Source of the DNA: an uncultured Allomuricauda sp.
Lineage (GTDB): Bacteria > Bacteroidota > Bacteroidia > Flavobacteriales > Flavobacteriaceae
DNA length: 64,000 nucleotides
Direction: 5' to 3'
Assembly: GCF_947499585.1 (NCBI RefSeq)
Contig: NZ_CANMOO010000003.1
Span: 277,827-341,826, forward strand
Shown: positions 35,977-43,564 of the stretch, in pieces
Layout: every line of letters begins with the position of its first letter
Position numbering within the stretch: the stretch's first letter is position 1
Made by a program: the position numbers and the translations under genes
The notes under the pieces: generated by a model
Seen by the model: only the letters and a program-made list of their open reading frames with translations
What the model was told of the DNA's origin: nothing
Databases searched by the model: none

Positions 35977-36882
35977 TTAATAACCCTTCACTTTTTTGAA
36001 CAAACTCATATAAACCGCTTCTCGCATCTTTTCGCCATTAATATATCCATTGCCATGCGTGGCATCATATTTAGCCAATAAAGCGGTATTGGTTTTTACA
36101 GCTTCCAAGGACTTTCCATCAGTTAACTCTTTTTGGATAATAGCTCTAATATCTTCAAGCATGGTAACATACACTTCTAACTCAGCTTTATTGGATGGCC
36201 TTCCATGACCGGGAATTATTCTGGTGTTTTCATCAATAACCAGCAATACCTTTCTATGGGCTGCAATATATCCATCAATGCTTCCACCACTCTTTAAATC
36301 GATATAAGGATAACGGCCAGAAAAGTAGGTGTCACCCATGTGTAGTACATTTTCGTTTACGAAATAAATTATGGCATCTCCATCAGTATGTGCGTTGTGC
36401 ACATGAAAAGCCATAATAGTTTCATCGCCATCATAAAACGTAAGGTCTTCAGAAAAAGTAATCTCAGGAAGATTTTTCTCATAATCTTCTTGACTTATCT
36501 TCTTAGCTGCTAAATTTTGCTGCCCTTTATCTTGCAATCGCTTGCGCACATTGTCTTGAGCCACCAATGTAGTGGCTTCCGTATTAAAATTTACATTCCC
36601 ACCAGTATGATCACCGTGCATATGGGTATTTACCAAATAGGTAATGGGTTTATCTGTAAGAGTGGCAATGGTAGCTTTAATTTTACTACTCAACGGAGCA
36701 AATTGGTCATCAACCATAAATACCTTCTCGTTTCCAACATAAATCCCAATATTACCGCCACGTCCGGTAAGCATAAATACTTTTTGGGTTAGGGTATCTA
36801 CTGTAATGTTAACTTCTTGGTCTTGAGATTGTACTAAAAGGGTAAAAAGAAATAGGAATGGCAAAAAAAATCTTCGGTTCAT
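35977..36882 (-). CDS. Secreted metallo-beta-lactamase-fold hydrolase
   Basis: Exported protein of 301 aa with a signal peptide (MNRRFFLPFLFLFTLLVQSQ) and an MBL fold. The metal site is seen in NTHMHGDHTGGNVNF (HxHxDH), AHTDGDAIIYF and IIPGHGRPSNKAE. The family holds B3/quinolinase-like hydrolases and many enzymes of unknown substrate; nothing here proves beta-lactamase activity. The gene is divergent from ctaB, with 123 bp between starts, and convergent with the small hypothetical gene. Confidence 0.85.
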   Translation of the reverse strand: MNRRFFLPFLFLFTLLVQSQDQEVNITVDTLTQKVFMLTGRGGNIGIYVGNEKVFMVDDQFAPLSSKIKATIATLTDKPITYLVNTHMHGDHTGGNVNFNTEATTLVAQDNVRKRLQDKGQQNLAAKKISQEDYEKNLPEITFSEDLTFYDGDETIMAFHVHNAHTDGDAIIYFVNENVLHMGDTYFSGRYPYIDLKSGGSIDGYIAAHRKVLLVIDENTRIIPGHGRPSNKAELEVYVTMLEDIRAIIQKELTDGKSLEAVKTNTALLAKYDATHGNGYINGEKMREAVYMSLFKKVKGY

Positions 36883-36954
36883 GGTTATTATTTTGAATTC
36901 GCTTTAAATAAGACGTAATGATGGTTCAAAAATAACATAAAGACAGTCAATAGG

Positions 36955-36985
36955 TTGGAAAAGATGCACACTGACGTTATCTTTG
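36955..36985 (+). promoter_or_regulatory. Bacteroidota-type promoter of ctaB
   Basis: TTG (36955-36957), exactly 20 bp, TATCTTTG (36978-36985), followed 20 bp later by the ctaB ATG. Exact match to TTG-N17/23-TAnnTTTG. Confidence 0.72.
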
Positions 36986-37005
36986 CCAGCCAATATAAAA
37001 CGTAG

Positions 37006-37908
37006 ATGAAGTCTGCTGTAGGTTCCGTAAAAAGTACGTCCTGGTCCTTGATTTTTACTGATTTTAAGGAAATCACTAAAGCCAAACTGGCTGTTAGCGT
37101 GGTTTTTTCATCTATTGCGGGCTATTTTTTAGGCGCTTATCAAATAGATTTGATTTCTCTGCTTTTGCTTGCATTTGGCGGTTATTGCATGGTAGGAGCT
37201 TCCAACGCTTACAATCAGGTTATTGAAAAAGATTTGGATGCGTTAATGAACCGTACCAAAAATCGGCCTATTCCCTCTGGGCGTATGTCCGTTAATACAG
37301 CTATGGCAGTCGCCATTGCATTGACAATCCTTGGTGTTGTGGCGTTGTATTTACTAAGTCCTAAAACGGCAATGTTTGGGGCCATATCAATATTTCTCTA
37401 TACAAGTGTATATACACCATTAAAGACAAAAACACCACTTTCTGTTTTTGTTGGAGCCTTTCCCGGAGCTATTCCCTTTATGTTGGGATGGGTTGCGGCA
37501 ACAGATGATTTTGGAATTGAACCAGGAACTTTATTTATGATTCAGTTTTTTTGGCAATTCCCACATTTTTGGGCATTAGGTTGGATGTTGGATGAAGATT
37601 ACAAAAGAGGAGGCTTTAAAATGCTGCCAACAGGAAAGAAAGATACCGGTACAGCATTACAGATTATATTGTACACCATTTGGATGATTGTAATTTCCAT
37701 AATGCCCGCTTTTGGTTTTACAGGAAGATTGCATTTGTCCATTCCTGCAGCTGTTATAGTATTGTTATCTGGTTTGGTTATGTTGTTTTTTGCCTTTAGG
37801 CTCTATGAAAAAAGAGATAATGTTTCGGCAAGAAGATTAATGCTGGCCAGTGTCACTTACATTTCATTGATTCAAATAATTTATGTTATTGATAAGTTTA
37901 TTAGTTAG
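37006..37908 (+). CDS. ctaB: Protoheme IX farnesyltransferase (heme O synthase)
   Basis: UbiA-family membrane enzyme that adds the farnesyl group to heme B, giving heme O, the precursor of heme A in the aa3 oxidase. It has 300 aa and about nine helices. Motif 1 is NQVIEKDLDALMNRTKNRPIPSG, with Glu at the position often occupied by Asp; motif 2 is DEDYKRGGFKMLPTGKKDTG. The start at ATG 37006 agrees with a promoter 20 bp upstream and leaves the KEITKAKLAVSV segment intact. First gene of the second oxidase block; the first subunit III gene begins 7 bp after its stop. A heme A synthase gene is not in the window. Confidence 0.95.
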   Translation: MKSAVGSVKSTSWSLIFTDFKEITKAKLAVSVVFSSIAGYFLGAYQIDLISLLLLAFGGYCMVGASNAYNQVIEKDLDALMNRTKNRPIPSGRMSVNTAMAVAIALTILGVVALYLLSPKTAMFGAISIFLYTSVYTPLKTKTPLSVFVGAFPGAIPFMLGWVAATDDFGIEPGTLFMIQFFWQFPHFWALGWMLDEDYKRGGFKMLPTGKKDTGTALQIILYTIWMIVISIMPAFGFTGRLHLSIPAAVIVLLSGLVMLFFAFRLYEKRDNVSARRLMLASVTYISLIQIIYVIDKFIS

Positions 37909-37914
37909 AAAAAT

Positions 37915-38496
37915 ATGGATTTAACCCAAGGGAGTATAGAAGAGAAAAACAGGCGCTCAAAGAAGATGATGCTTTGGTTTGGTATTGTGAGCCTAATTAT
38001 GGGTTTTGCAGGTTGGACAAGTGCTTACATTGTAAGTAGTAAAAGGGATGACTGGATTAGTGACTTGGAACTGCCGCAAGCCTTTTTCATAAGCACAGCC
38101 ATAATTATTTTGAGTAGTTTGACCTATTTGTTGGCCAAGTTGGCGGTAGGGAAAAATAATCAAAAACAAGGAACAATCTTTTTATTGATAACCCTTGTTT
38201 TGGGAATCTCTTTTATTGTACTGCAATTTGTAGGATTTTCGCAAATGCTTGAAAACGGATATTATTTTACTGGACCTACCAGTAGCATCAAAATGTCTTA
38301 TGTTTTTTTAATTGCAGCAGTGCATATCGTCCATGTGTTCGCGGGGTTAATTTCGCTACTTGTGGTCTTAGTGCAACAGCTAAGAAGAAAGTATATGCCC
38401 AATAATATGTTGGGGATGGAATTAGGTGCCACATTTTGGCATTTTTTAGATTTTCTTTGGGTTTACTTAATACTATTCATGTATTTCGTAAAATAA
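37915..38496 (+). CDS. Cytochrome c oxidase subunit III (short, five-helix copy)
   Basis: Membrane protein of 193 aa with five helices, the compact form of heme-copper oxidase subunit III (COX3/CyoC fold). N-terminal MMLWFGIVSLIMGFAGWTSAYIV and C-terminal LGATFWHFLDFLWVYLILFMYFV are characteristic; the latter keeps the WHF-D-WV signature. A longer second subunit III follows 92 bp downstream with its own promoter. Which copy joins the CoxAB core, or whether both do, cannot be read from sequence. Directly coupled to ctaB. Confidence 0.9.
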   Translation: MDLTQGSIEEKNRRSKKMMLWFGIVSLIMGFAGWTSAYIVSSKRDDWISDLELPQAFFISTAIIILSSLTYLLAKLAVGKNNQKQGTIFLLITLVLGISFIVLQFVGFSQMLENGYYFTGPTSSIKMSYVFLIAAVHIVHVFAGLISLLVVLVQQLRRKYMPNNMLGMELGATFWHFLDFLWVYLILFMYFVK

Positions 38497-38533
38497 ATTT
38501 TAAGAGAAACAGTTTTCATTCAACTTTATCTTT

Positions 38534-38560
38534 TTGAATACACCAAAAGATGTAAATTTG
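38534..38560 (+). promoter_or_regulatory. Promoter before the second subunit III gene
   Basis: TTG (38534-38536), 16-bp spacer (slightly short), TAAATTTG (38553-38560) matching TAnnTTTG; ATG 38589 is 28 bp downstream. It suggests the long subunit III and subunit IV can be expressed separately from ctaB. Confidence 0.5.
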
Positions 38561-38588
38561 TGAAAGTTTTATTAAAACGACCTTTTTT

Positions 38589-39563
38589 ATGGATACAACG
38601 GTAACAACCGGTTCAGAAGACAGCGTTTGGGGAGGCGGAAACCGCCCGTTAAATGCTAGTTATGGAAAAATGATGATGTGGTTTTTTATTGTCTCAGATG
38701 CCTTGACCTTTTCTGGTTTCTTGGTTTCTTACGGCTTCTCTAGGTTTAAGTTTATAGAAACTTGGCCAATTGCCGATGAGGTTTTTACCCACGTACCTTT
38801 TTTCCATGGGAATTACCCTATGATTTATGTTGCTTTCATGACCTTCATTTTGATAATGTCGTCAGTAACCATGGTTCTTGCTGTGGATGCAGGACATAAA
38901 ATGAAGAAAAATGCTGTCATTTGGTATATGTTCGCTACCATTATTGGTGGTGCAATTTTCGTTGGTTCGCAGGCTTGGGAATGGGCGACTTTTATAAAAG
39001 GAGACTATGGAGCATTAGAAACCAAGGGAGGTAGAATTATTCAGTTTGTAAATGCTGAAACAGGGGAGCGAGCTGCTTTAAGGGATTTCTCCAAAGCCTT
39101 GCCAGAAGATAGAATAAAACATGAGAACAACGCAGGTATCTGGTATCAAGCAGATGGTTATAAGACATCTTTTTCGCTTAACGAAGTAGTTGAAGGTTTT
39201 AAGGCGAGTCCAAATATTTTGATTCGCACAGAGACCATTAATGAAGAAGGAGAGAAAACGCTATTAACTCGTCAAGAATCCTTGGCAAAGCTCAAAGATG
39301 TTACCCAAGTGGTGGAAGGGGCCAACCTTATCCACAATGAATACGGGAGTAGACTATTTGCAGATTTTTTCTTTTTTATCACCGGTTTTCATGGCTTCCA
39401 CGTTTTTTCTGGAGTATTGATCAATATCATCATATTTTTTAATGTGATTTTAGGTACTTATGAAAAAAGAGGCCATTATGAAATGGTAGAGAAAGTTGGT
39501 CTGTACTGGCACTTTGTGGATTTAGTATGGGTATTTGTATTTACATTCTTTTATTTGGTATAA
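38589..39563 (+). CDS. coxC: Cytochrome c oxidase subunit III (long copy with central insertion)
   Basis: Second subunit III, 324 aa. Helices lie at about 27-47, 74-98, 108-130, 258-288 and 303-324. Typical motifs are VGSQAWEWATFI (helix with the conserved Glu), FITGFHGFHVFSGVLIN and LYWHFVDLVWVFVF. Between the third and fourth visible helices is a hydrophilic insertion of about 120 residues (134-255, including GRIIQFVNAETGE and NEEGEKTLLTRQESLAKL). By comparison with COX3 topology this should face the periplasm. The subunit IV gene follows after 52 bp. The neighbouring 193-aa copy has no such insert. Confidence 0.93.
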   Translation: MDTTVTTGSEDSVWGGGNRPLNASYGKMMMWFFIVSDALTFSGFLVSYGFSRFKFIETWPIADEVFTHVPFFHGNYPMIYVAFMTFILIMSSVTMVLAVDAGHKMKKNAVIWYMFATIIGGAIFVGSQAWEWATFIKGDYGALETKGGRIIQFVNAETGERAALRDFSKALPEDRIKHENNAGIWYQADGYKTSFSLNEVVEGFKASPNILIRTETINEEGEKTLLTRQESLAKLKDVTQVVEGANLIHNEYGSRLFADFFFFITGFHGFHVFSGVLINIIIFFNVILGTYEKRGHYEMVEKVGLYWHFVDLVWVFVFTFFYLV

Positions 39564-39615
39564 AATTTTAATTATCACTTCCACAAAAATGGAAGTCAGG
39601 ACATAAACGTTTTAA

Positions 39616-39999
39616 ATGGCACACGAACATAAACTGGAAATTTTTAGAGGACTTGTAAAATTCAAGTCAAACATCCAAAAGATTTGGGGTGTACTTATTT
39701 TTCTAACCATCGTAACATTGATAGAAGTAGGTCTGGGTATAGTAAAACCAGAAGTATTGACCAAAAACTACTTTCTGGGAATGAAACTCCTTAACTGGAT
39801 TTTCATTATCCTCACCTTGGTTAAAGCTTATTATATTGCTTGGGACTTTATGCACTTAAGAGATGAGAAAAGCGCTTTAAGAAGAGCAATTGTGTGGACT
39901 CCAATTTTCTTGGTTTGTTATTTGATATTTATTCTACTTTTTGAAGCAGATTATATTTATAATGTATTTAAAGATGGTTTCCTAGCTTGGGACTTCTAA
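39616..39999 (+). CDS. coxD: Cytochrome c oxidase subunit IV (prokaryotic type)
   Basis: Small membrane subunit of heme-copper oxidases, 127 aa, with three helices (about 22-42, 51-72 and 92-117). The family pattern is seen in WGVLIFLTIVTLIEVGLGI, LIFVKAYYIAWDFMHL-like MHLRDEK and the PIFLVCYLIFILLF helix. It stabilises the oxidase and is not catalytic. Last gene of the oxidase subunit run, followed by a terminator. Confidence 0.9.
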   Translation: MAHEHKLEIFRGLVKFKSNIQKIWGVLIFLTIVTLIEVGLGIVKPEVLTKNYFLGMKLLNWIFIILTLVKAYYIAWDFMHLRDEKSALRRAIVWTPIFLVCYLIFILLFEADYIYNVFKDGFLAWDF

Positions 40000-40017
40000 G
40001 AAAGTATTAACAGTAAT

Positions 40018-40046
40018 AAAAGGCGGTTTATTGACCGTCTTTTTTA
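40018..40046 (+). terminator. Intrinsic terminator after the subunit IV gene
   Basis: AAAAGGCGGT / ACCGTCTTTT stem (one G-T wobble), loop TTATTG, followed by T. 19 bp after the stop. Confidence 0.85.
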
Positions 40047-40068
40047 TTTTTACACTAGTAAGATTAAA

Positions 40069-40701
40069 ATGAAAAAGGCCTTTGTTTTAGTTGTTTTGTT
40101 CATCTTCCCGTTGGTGGCCTATTTATTTTTTGCATCTGGTATCAACAACTTTGGAAGATTGCCCATTCTTACGGAGAATATTCCCAATGTATCAGAACTA
40201 GATAATGGGGTGAACCTAGATGACAAGATTACCATTTTAGGTTTTTTAGGGAGTGATATAGAGCAAAAAAAGGGAAATGCATTCAATCTCAATCAGAAAA
40301 TTTACAAGCGTTTTAGCGAATTCAACGATTTTCAAATAGTAATGATTGTTCCTGAAGGAACTGAAGATAAAGTCAAATCTTTAAAGGATGAACTGGGAGC
40401 GCTTTCAGATGTTGATAAATGGAATTTTGCATATGGAAGTGAAGCAGAAATAAAAACCTTCTTCCAAGGTTTAAAAACTGGCTTGTACTTAGATGAAAAT
40501 TTGGGAACCTCTTACGTTTTTATAATTGATAAGGATAGAAACCTTAGAGGACGTAATGACGATGAGGATGAAGGGGTTAAATATGGCTTTAGCACAACCT
40601 CCGTTGCAGAGCTTAACAATAAAATGGAGGACGATGTTAAAATAATTCTTGCGGAATACCGTCTCGCTTTAAAGAAAAATAATGCCAACAGGAGCAAATA
40701 G
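40069..40701 (+). CDS. Membrane-anchored Sco-like thioredoxin-fold protein lacking the copper cysteines
   Basis: Protein of 210 aa with an N-terminal membrane anchor (about residues 4-23) and an apparently thioredoxin-like periplasmic domain. The order of elements follows Sco proteins: ITILGFLGSD where Sco has the FFFTTCPTIC strand and copper site, then FQIVMIVPEG, WNFAYGSEAEIKTFF and TSYVFIIDKDRNLRGRNDDE, matching LVDKEGYIRSRDDE in the Sco protein downstream. The whole protein has no cysteine, so it cannot bind copper or act as a thiol reductase in the Sco manner. Its last 20 bp overlap the true sco gene, suggesting coupled synthesis and perhaps a heteromeric assembly factor. This assignment is inference from layout and alignment by eye. 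Confidence 0.7.
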   Translation: MKKAFVLVVLFIFPLVAYLFFASGINNFGRLPILTENIPNVSELDNGVNLDDKITILGFLGSDIEQKKGNAFNLNQKIYKRFSEFNDFQIVMIVPEGTEDKVKSLKDELGALSDVDKWNFAYGSEAEIKTFFQGLKTGLYLDENLGTSYVFIIDKDRNLRGRNDDEDEGVKYGFSTTSVAELNNKMEDDVKIILAEYRLALKKNNANRSK

Positions 40702-41428
40702 CAAAAAGAAATATACTTACGTCTGGGTATCTCTAATCATTCTAGTGTTCGGGATAATTTTTATTCCAAGAATCGTAAATCGGTTAAAGAGTGGTTCAGT
40801 GGTTAAAAATGACCGTATGAGTGTTCGTTCTCTTCAAAAGAAAGTTGGTTTTATTATAAACAATGGTCAAAAAAGAAGGGTCCCAACTTTCTCATTTTTA
40901 AACCAGGACAGTTTACTTATTTCAGATAAAGATTACCTTGGAAAGGTCTATGTAGTTGAATTTTTCTTTACTACCTGCCCAACTATTTGCCCTATAATGA
41001 CCAAGAATCTGGTAGAACTCCAGGATACATTTAAGGAGTATGAGGATTTTGGAGTAGCTTCTTTTACTATTAATCCTAGATATGATACCCCAACGGTATT
41101 AAAAAAATATTCAGAACGTTACGGAATCACGGACGTAGATTGGCATTTAATGACTGGTGATAGAGATGAAATATATCAATTGGCTCAGGAAGGTTTTTAC
41201 ATTGTTGCTAATGAAGCAGAAGACGCTCCAGGTGGTTTTGAACATTCAGGAATGTTTGCATTGGTTGATAAGGAAGGATACATTCGTTCCAGAGATGATG
41301 AACACGGAAACCCATTAATATATTACCGTGGCACCATTACCGAAAAACAAAGTGTGAATAAGGAAGGTGAACCGCAGCAGATTACAATGTTAAAAGAGGA
41401 TATTAAAAAATTATTGCTGGAAGAATGA
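40682..41428 (+). CDS. Sco1/SenC-family copper chaperone
   Basis: Membrane-anchored periplasmic protein of 248 aa that delivers copper to, or reduces, the CuA site of CoxB. N-terminal anchor at about 12-30. The thioredoxin-like domain has the copper motif TTCPTICPIMTKN (CxxxC) and the third ligand histidine in FEHSGMFALVDKEG. The ATG overlaps the preceding cysteine-less paralogue by 20 bp and its stop overlaps the DUF420 start (ATGA), so three assembly genes are translationally linked directly downstream of oxidase subunits III and IV. Confidence 0.93.
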   Translation: MPTGANSKKKYTYVWVSLIILVFGIIFIPRIVNRLKSGSVVKNDRMSVRSLQKKVGFIINNGQKRRVPTFSFLNQDSLLISDKDYLGKVYVVEFFFTTCPTICPIMTKNLVELQDTFKEYEDFGVASFTINPRYDTPTVLKKYSERYGITDVDWHLMTGDRDEIYQLAQEGFYIVANEAEDAPGGFEHSGMFALVDKEGYIRSRDDEHGNPLIYYRGTITEKQSVNKEGEPQQITMLKEDIKKLLLEE

Positions 41429-41961
41429 CCAAAGAAATATCGGTTAGGGAAAAACGATTTAATACATGGATTGCTATAATATCCATTGTAATCCCTTTGG
41501 TAGTGGCTCTTCTATTTGGATATAAAATTCCGAATGCAGAACCGTTATCTTTTTTACCGCCTGTGTATGCTTCCATCAATGGGATAACGGCAATTTTATT
41601 GATTTTTGCTGTTTGGGCCATTAAAAACGGAAAGAGAAATCTTCATCAAAAAACGATGATGACCTGCATTGGACTTTCCTTATTATTTTTAATAATGTAT
41701 GTGGCCTATCACATGACCTCAGAAAGCACAAAATATGGCGGGGAGGGATTAATTCAATATGTATACTACTTCATTTTAATAACACATATTGTACTTTCAA
41801 TTGCGGTAATCCCTTTAGTTTTAAGAACATATGCAAAAGCTTATTTAAGCGATTTTGAAGCTCATAGAAAATGGGCTAAGTATACTTTTCCAATCTGGTT
41901 GTATGTTGCTATTACGGGTGTAATAGTATATTTAATGATTTCACCTTATTACCAACATTGA
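41425..41961 (+). CDS. DUF420 membrane protein, probable oxidase assembly factor
   Basis: Inner-membrane protein of 178 aa with five or six helices and conserved histidines (NLHQKTMMTCIGLS, MYVAYHMTSES, ILITHIVLSI and FEAHRKWAKYTFPIWLYVAITG). It belongs by pattern to DUF420, the family of Bacillus YozB and Staphylococcus CtaM, which is needed for active heme-copper oxidase. The histidines could bind heme or copper. It overlaps the sco stop codon by 4 bp (ATGA). Confidence 0.88.
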   Translation: MTKEISVREKRFNTWIAIISIVIPLVVALLFGYKIPNAEPLSFLPPVYASINGITAILLIFAVWAIKNGKRNLHQKTMMTCIGLSLLFLIMYVAYHMTSESTKYGGEGLIQYVYYFILITHIVLSIAVIPLVLRTYAKAYLSDFEAHRKWAKYTFPIWLYVAITGVIVYLMISPYYQH

Positions 41962-41969
41962 AACTCCAC

Positions 41970-42182
41970 ATGAAGTTTAGAATTGCCATATTGCTTATTG
42001 TCTTATTAGCTCTTCCACAGACATTAGATGCGCAATGTGCTATGTGCAGAGCTGTTGTGGAAAGCGAGGCGGATGGAAAAACTGCGGAGGGAATTAACAA
42101 CGGCATTGTTTACCTAATGGCAATTCCTTACATCTTGGTGGCCGGGCTGTTCTATTTTATCTACAAAAAGATGCGCAACTAA
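41970..42182 (+). CDS. Small membrane protein with a CxxC motif after the signal sequence
   Basis: I do not recognise a named family. The start at ATG 41970 gives 70 aa: a hydrophobic leader (MKFRIAILLIVLLALPQTLDAQ), then immediately CAMCRAVVES, a short polar stretch, a second hydrophobic helix (IVYLMAIPYILVAGLFYFIY, about 46-65) and a basic end. It could be a mature single-pass protein with CAMC at its periplasmic N-terminus, or a two-helix hairpin. An upstream TTG (41958) overlaps the DUF420 stop. Last gene of the sco-DUF420 run, so a role in copper or thiol handling during oxidase assembly is the simplest guess. Confidence 0.7.
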   Translation: MKFRIAILLIVLLALPQTLDAQCAMCRAVVESEADGKTAEGINNGIVYLMAIPYILVAGLFYFIYKKMRN

Positions 42183-42221
42183 GGTATTTTTAAAATTTTA
42201 ACATTTTTTTTAACGGTGAAG

Positions 42222-42252
42222 TGTAACAATATGATGTAGATTATGTCTTATT
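42222..42252 (+). promoter_or_regulatory. ECF-sigma-like promoter before the first ABC efflux half
   Basis: TGTAACA (42222-42228), 16-bp spacer, GTCTTATT (42245-42252). The same two blocks with the same spacer occur before the ATPase gene at 46003-46033. The AAC and GTC cores with a 16-bp spacer are the usual form of promoters read by extracytoplasmic-function sigma factors, and differ from the TTG/TAnnTTTG promoters elsewhere in the window. Confidence 0.58.
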
Positions 42253-42253
42253 G

Positions 42254-42271
42254 AAGTACGTTCGCGTATTT
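42254..42271 (+). promoter_or_regulatory. UUCG-loop hairpin at the predicted 5' end of the efflux mRNA
   Basis: AAGTACG - TTCG - CGTATTT folds as a 7-bp stem (one G-U pair) with a stable UUCG loop. It begins at or next to the expected start of transcription, and no T-run follows, so it is not a terminator. It could protect the 5' end. Confidence 0.4.
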
Positions 42272-42296
42272 CATCAATCATCAAACACCAACCACT

Positions 42297-43541
42297 ATGT
42301 TCGACATTGAAAGGTGGCAAGAAATATTTGACACCATCCGTAAGAACAAATTACGCACTTTTCTTACCGGGCTATCCGTGGCCTCTGGTATTTTTATTCT
42401 CGTTATTTTATTGGGTTTTGGCCAAGGAATGCAAAACGGTATTGAAAAAGAGTTCAAACAAGATGCCACTACAAGTATATGGGCATGGCCTGGAGTAACT
42501 TCAAAAGAGCACAAAGGCCTAAACCCAGGAAGACGAATTCGATTTAAGAACAACGATTATGAAATGGCAGGTCGTTTGTTCAAAGAAAAAATAGAATATG
42601 AATCCCCAAGAGTTTTTGTCCGAGATGTAAACATAGTCTATGGAAATGAAGCTTTGGTCTATAGCATACAGGGTGTTTCTTCAGAATTCCAGTTTATTGA
42701 AGGCTTTAGCACTGCAGAAGGGCGATTCATAAATTACAAGGATGAGGTTTCGCTGGGAAAAGTGGCGATCATTGGAAAAAAAATCAAAGAAGATGTCTTT
42801 AGCAAAGTTGATACTCCTGTGGGTGAATCAATCGATATTTCTGGAATTAGATTTACAATTATTGGGGTGTTCAATGAACAAAACGAAAGAGAGGAAGAAA
42901 GAATCTATATTCCTATAACCACTGCTCAACGAGTTTTTATTGGCGATGACAAACTCAATACATTGTCATATACACTTCCTCCAGTAGAAAATTTTGAAGA
43001 GGCAGTTGCACAAGCAATAAGCTTCAAGGATAACTTAAGAAACTACCTTAAAGAAGAACACACAGTTGCGCCTCAAGATGATTCAGGTGTAAGGGTTTGG
43101 AGCGCAATGGAAGAGGCCAAACGGTACTATGGTATTACTGGAAATATGAAACTCTTTTTCTGGTTTGTTGGTGTTTGTACCATTATAGCTGGTGTAGTTG
43201 GAGTGAGTAATATTATGCTGATAGTGGTAAAAGAGCGAACACGGGAAATTGGAATTAGAAAAGCGCTTGGCGCTAAACCTTGGTCCATTGTTGGGATGAT
43301 TTTACATGAATCTATTTTTGTAACTGCAATTTCAGGGTTTGCCGGACTTATTTTTAGTATGACCTTGCTTGAAGTTGTTGGGCCACATGTTGAAATAGAT
43401 TATATAGTTAACCCTTCAGTCAATTTCAATGTTGCATTTTCCACCGTAATGGTGCTCATTTTAGCAGGGACCCTTGCAGGGTTTGTTCCAGCCTGGAGAG
43501 CAGCCAAAGTGCAGGTAATAGAATCGTTAAGAGATGAGTAA
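42297..43541 (+). CDS. ABC transporter permease (MacB/FtsX type), first copy, A-type
   Basis: Inner-membrane permease of 414 aa without an ATPase domain. Helix at about 20-42, a large periplasmic MacB-type domain (about 45-270), then three FtsX helices (about 285-310, 335-360, 385-405) and the coupling segment VVKERTREIGIRKALGAKP. The N-terminus (MFDIERWQEIFDTIRKNKLRTFLTGLSV) is nearly the same as that of the permease at 46766, so I call these the A-type pair. The next gene encodes a different, B-type permease, suggesting a heterodimer as in LolCE. Likely exports a toxic compound or lipid-like molecule with the adaptor at 44862; substrate unknown. Confidence 0.92.
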   Translation: MFDIERWQEIFDTIRKNKLRTFLTGLSVASGIFILVILLGFGQGMQNGIEKEFKQDATTSIWAWPGVTSKEHKGLNPGRRIRFKNNDYEMAGRLFKEKIEYESPRVFVRDVNIVYGNEALVYSIQGVSSEFQFIEGFSTAEGRFINYKDEVSLGKVAIIGKKIKEDVFSKVDTPVGESIDISGIRFTIIGVFNEQNEREEERIYIPITTAQRVFIGDDKLNTLSYTLPPVENFEEAVAQAISFKDNLRNYLKEEHTVAPQDDSGVRVWSAMEEAKRYYGITGNMKLFFWFVGVCTIIAGVVGVSNIMLIVVKERTREIGIRKALGAKPWSIVGMILHESIFVTAISGFAGLIFSMTLLEVVGPHVEIDYIVNPSVNFNVAFSTVMVLILAGTLAGFVPAWRAAKVQVIESLRDE

Positions 43542-43564
43542 GATATTCTTTCAAAATAGAAGTA

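Noticed and set aside
36541..36625. Beta-lactam resistance role for the metallo-beta-lactamase-fold gene
   Set aside because: The HxHxDH motif defines the fold only; similarity of pattern to hydrolases of unknown substrate does not support a resistance claim.
36888..37085. 65-aa open frame antisense to the ctaB start
   Set aside because: It overlaps the ctaB promoter and N-terminal codons on the opposite strand and has no family pattern; it is the shadow of a real gene and promoter.
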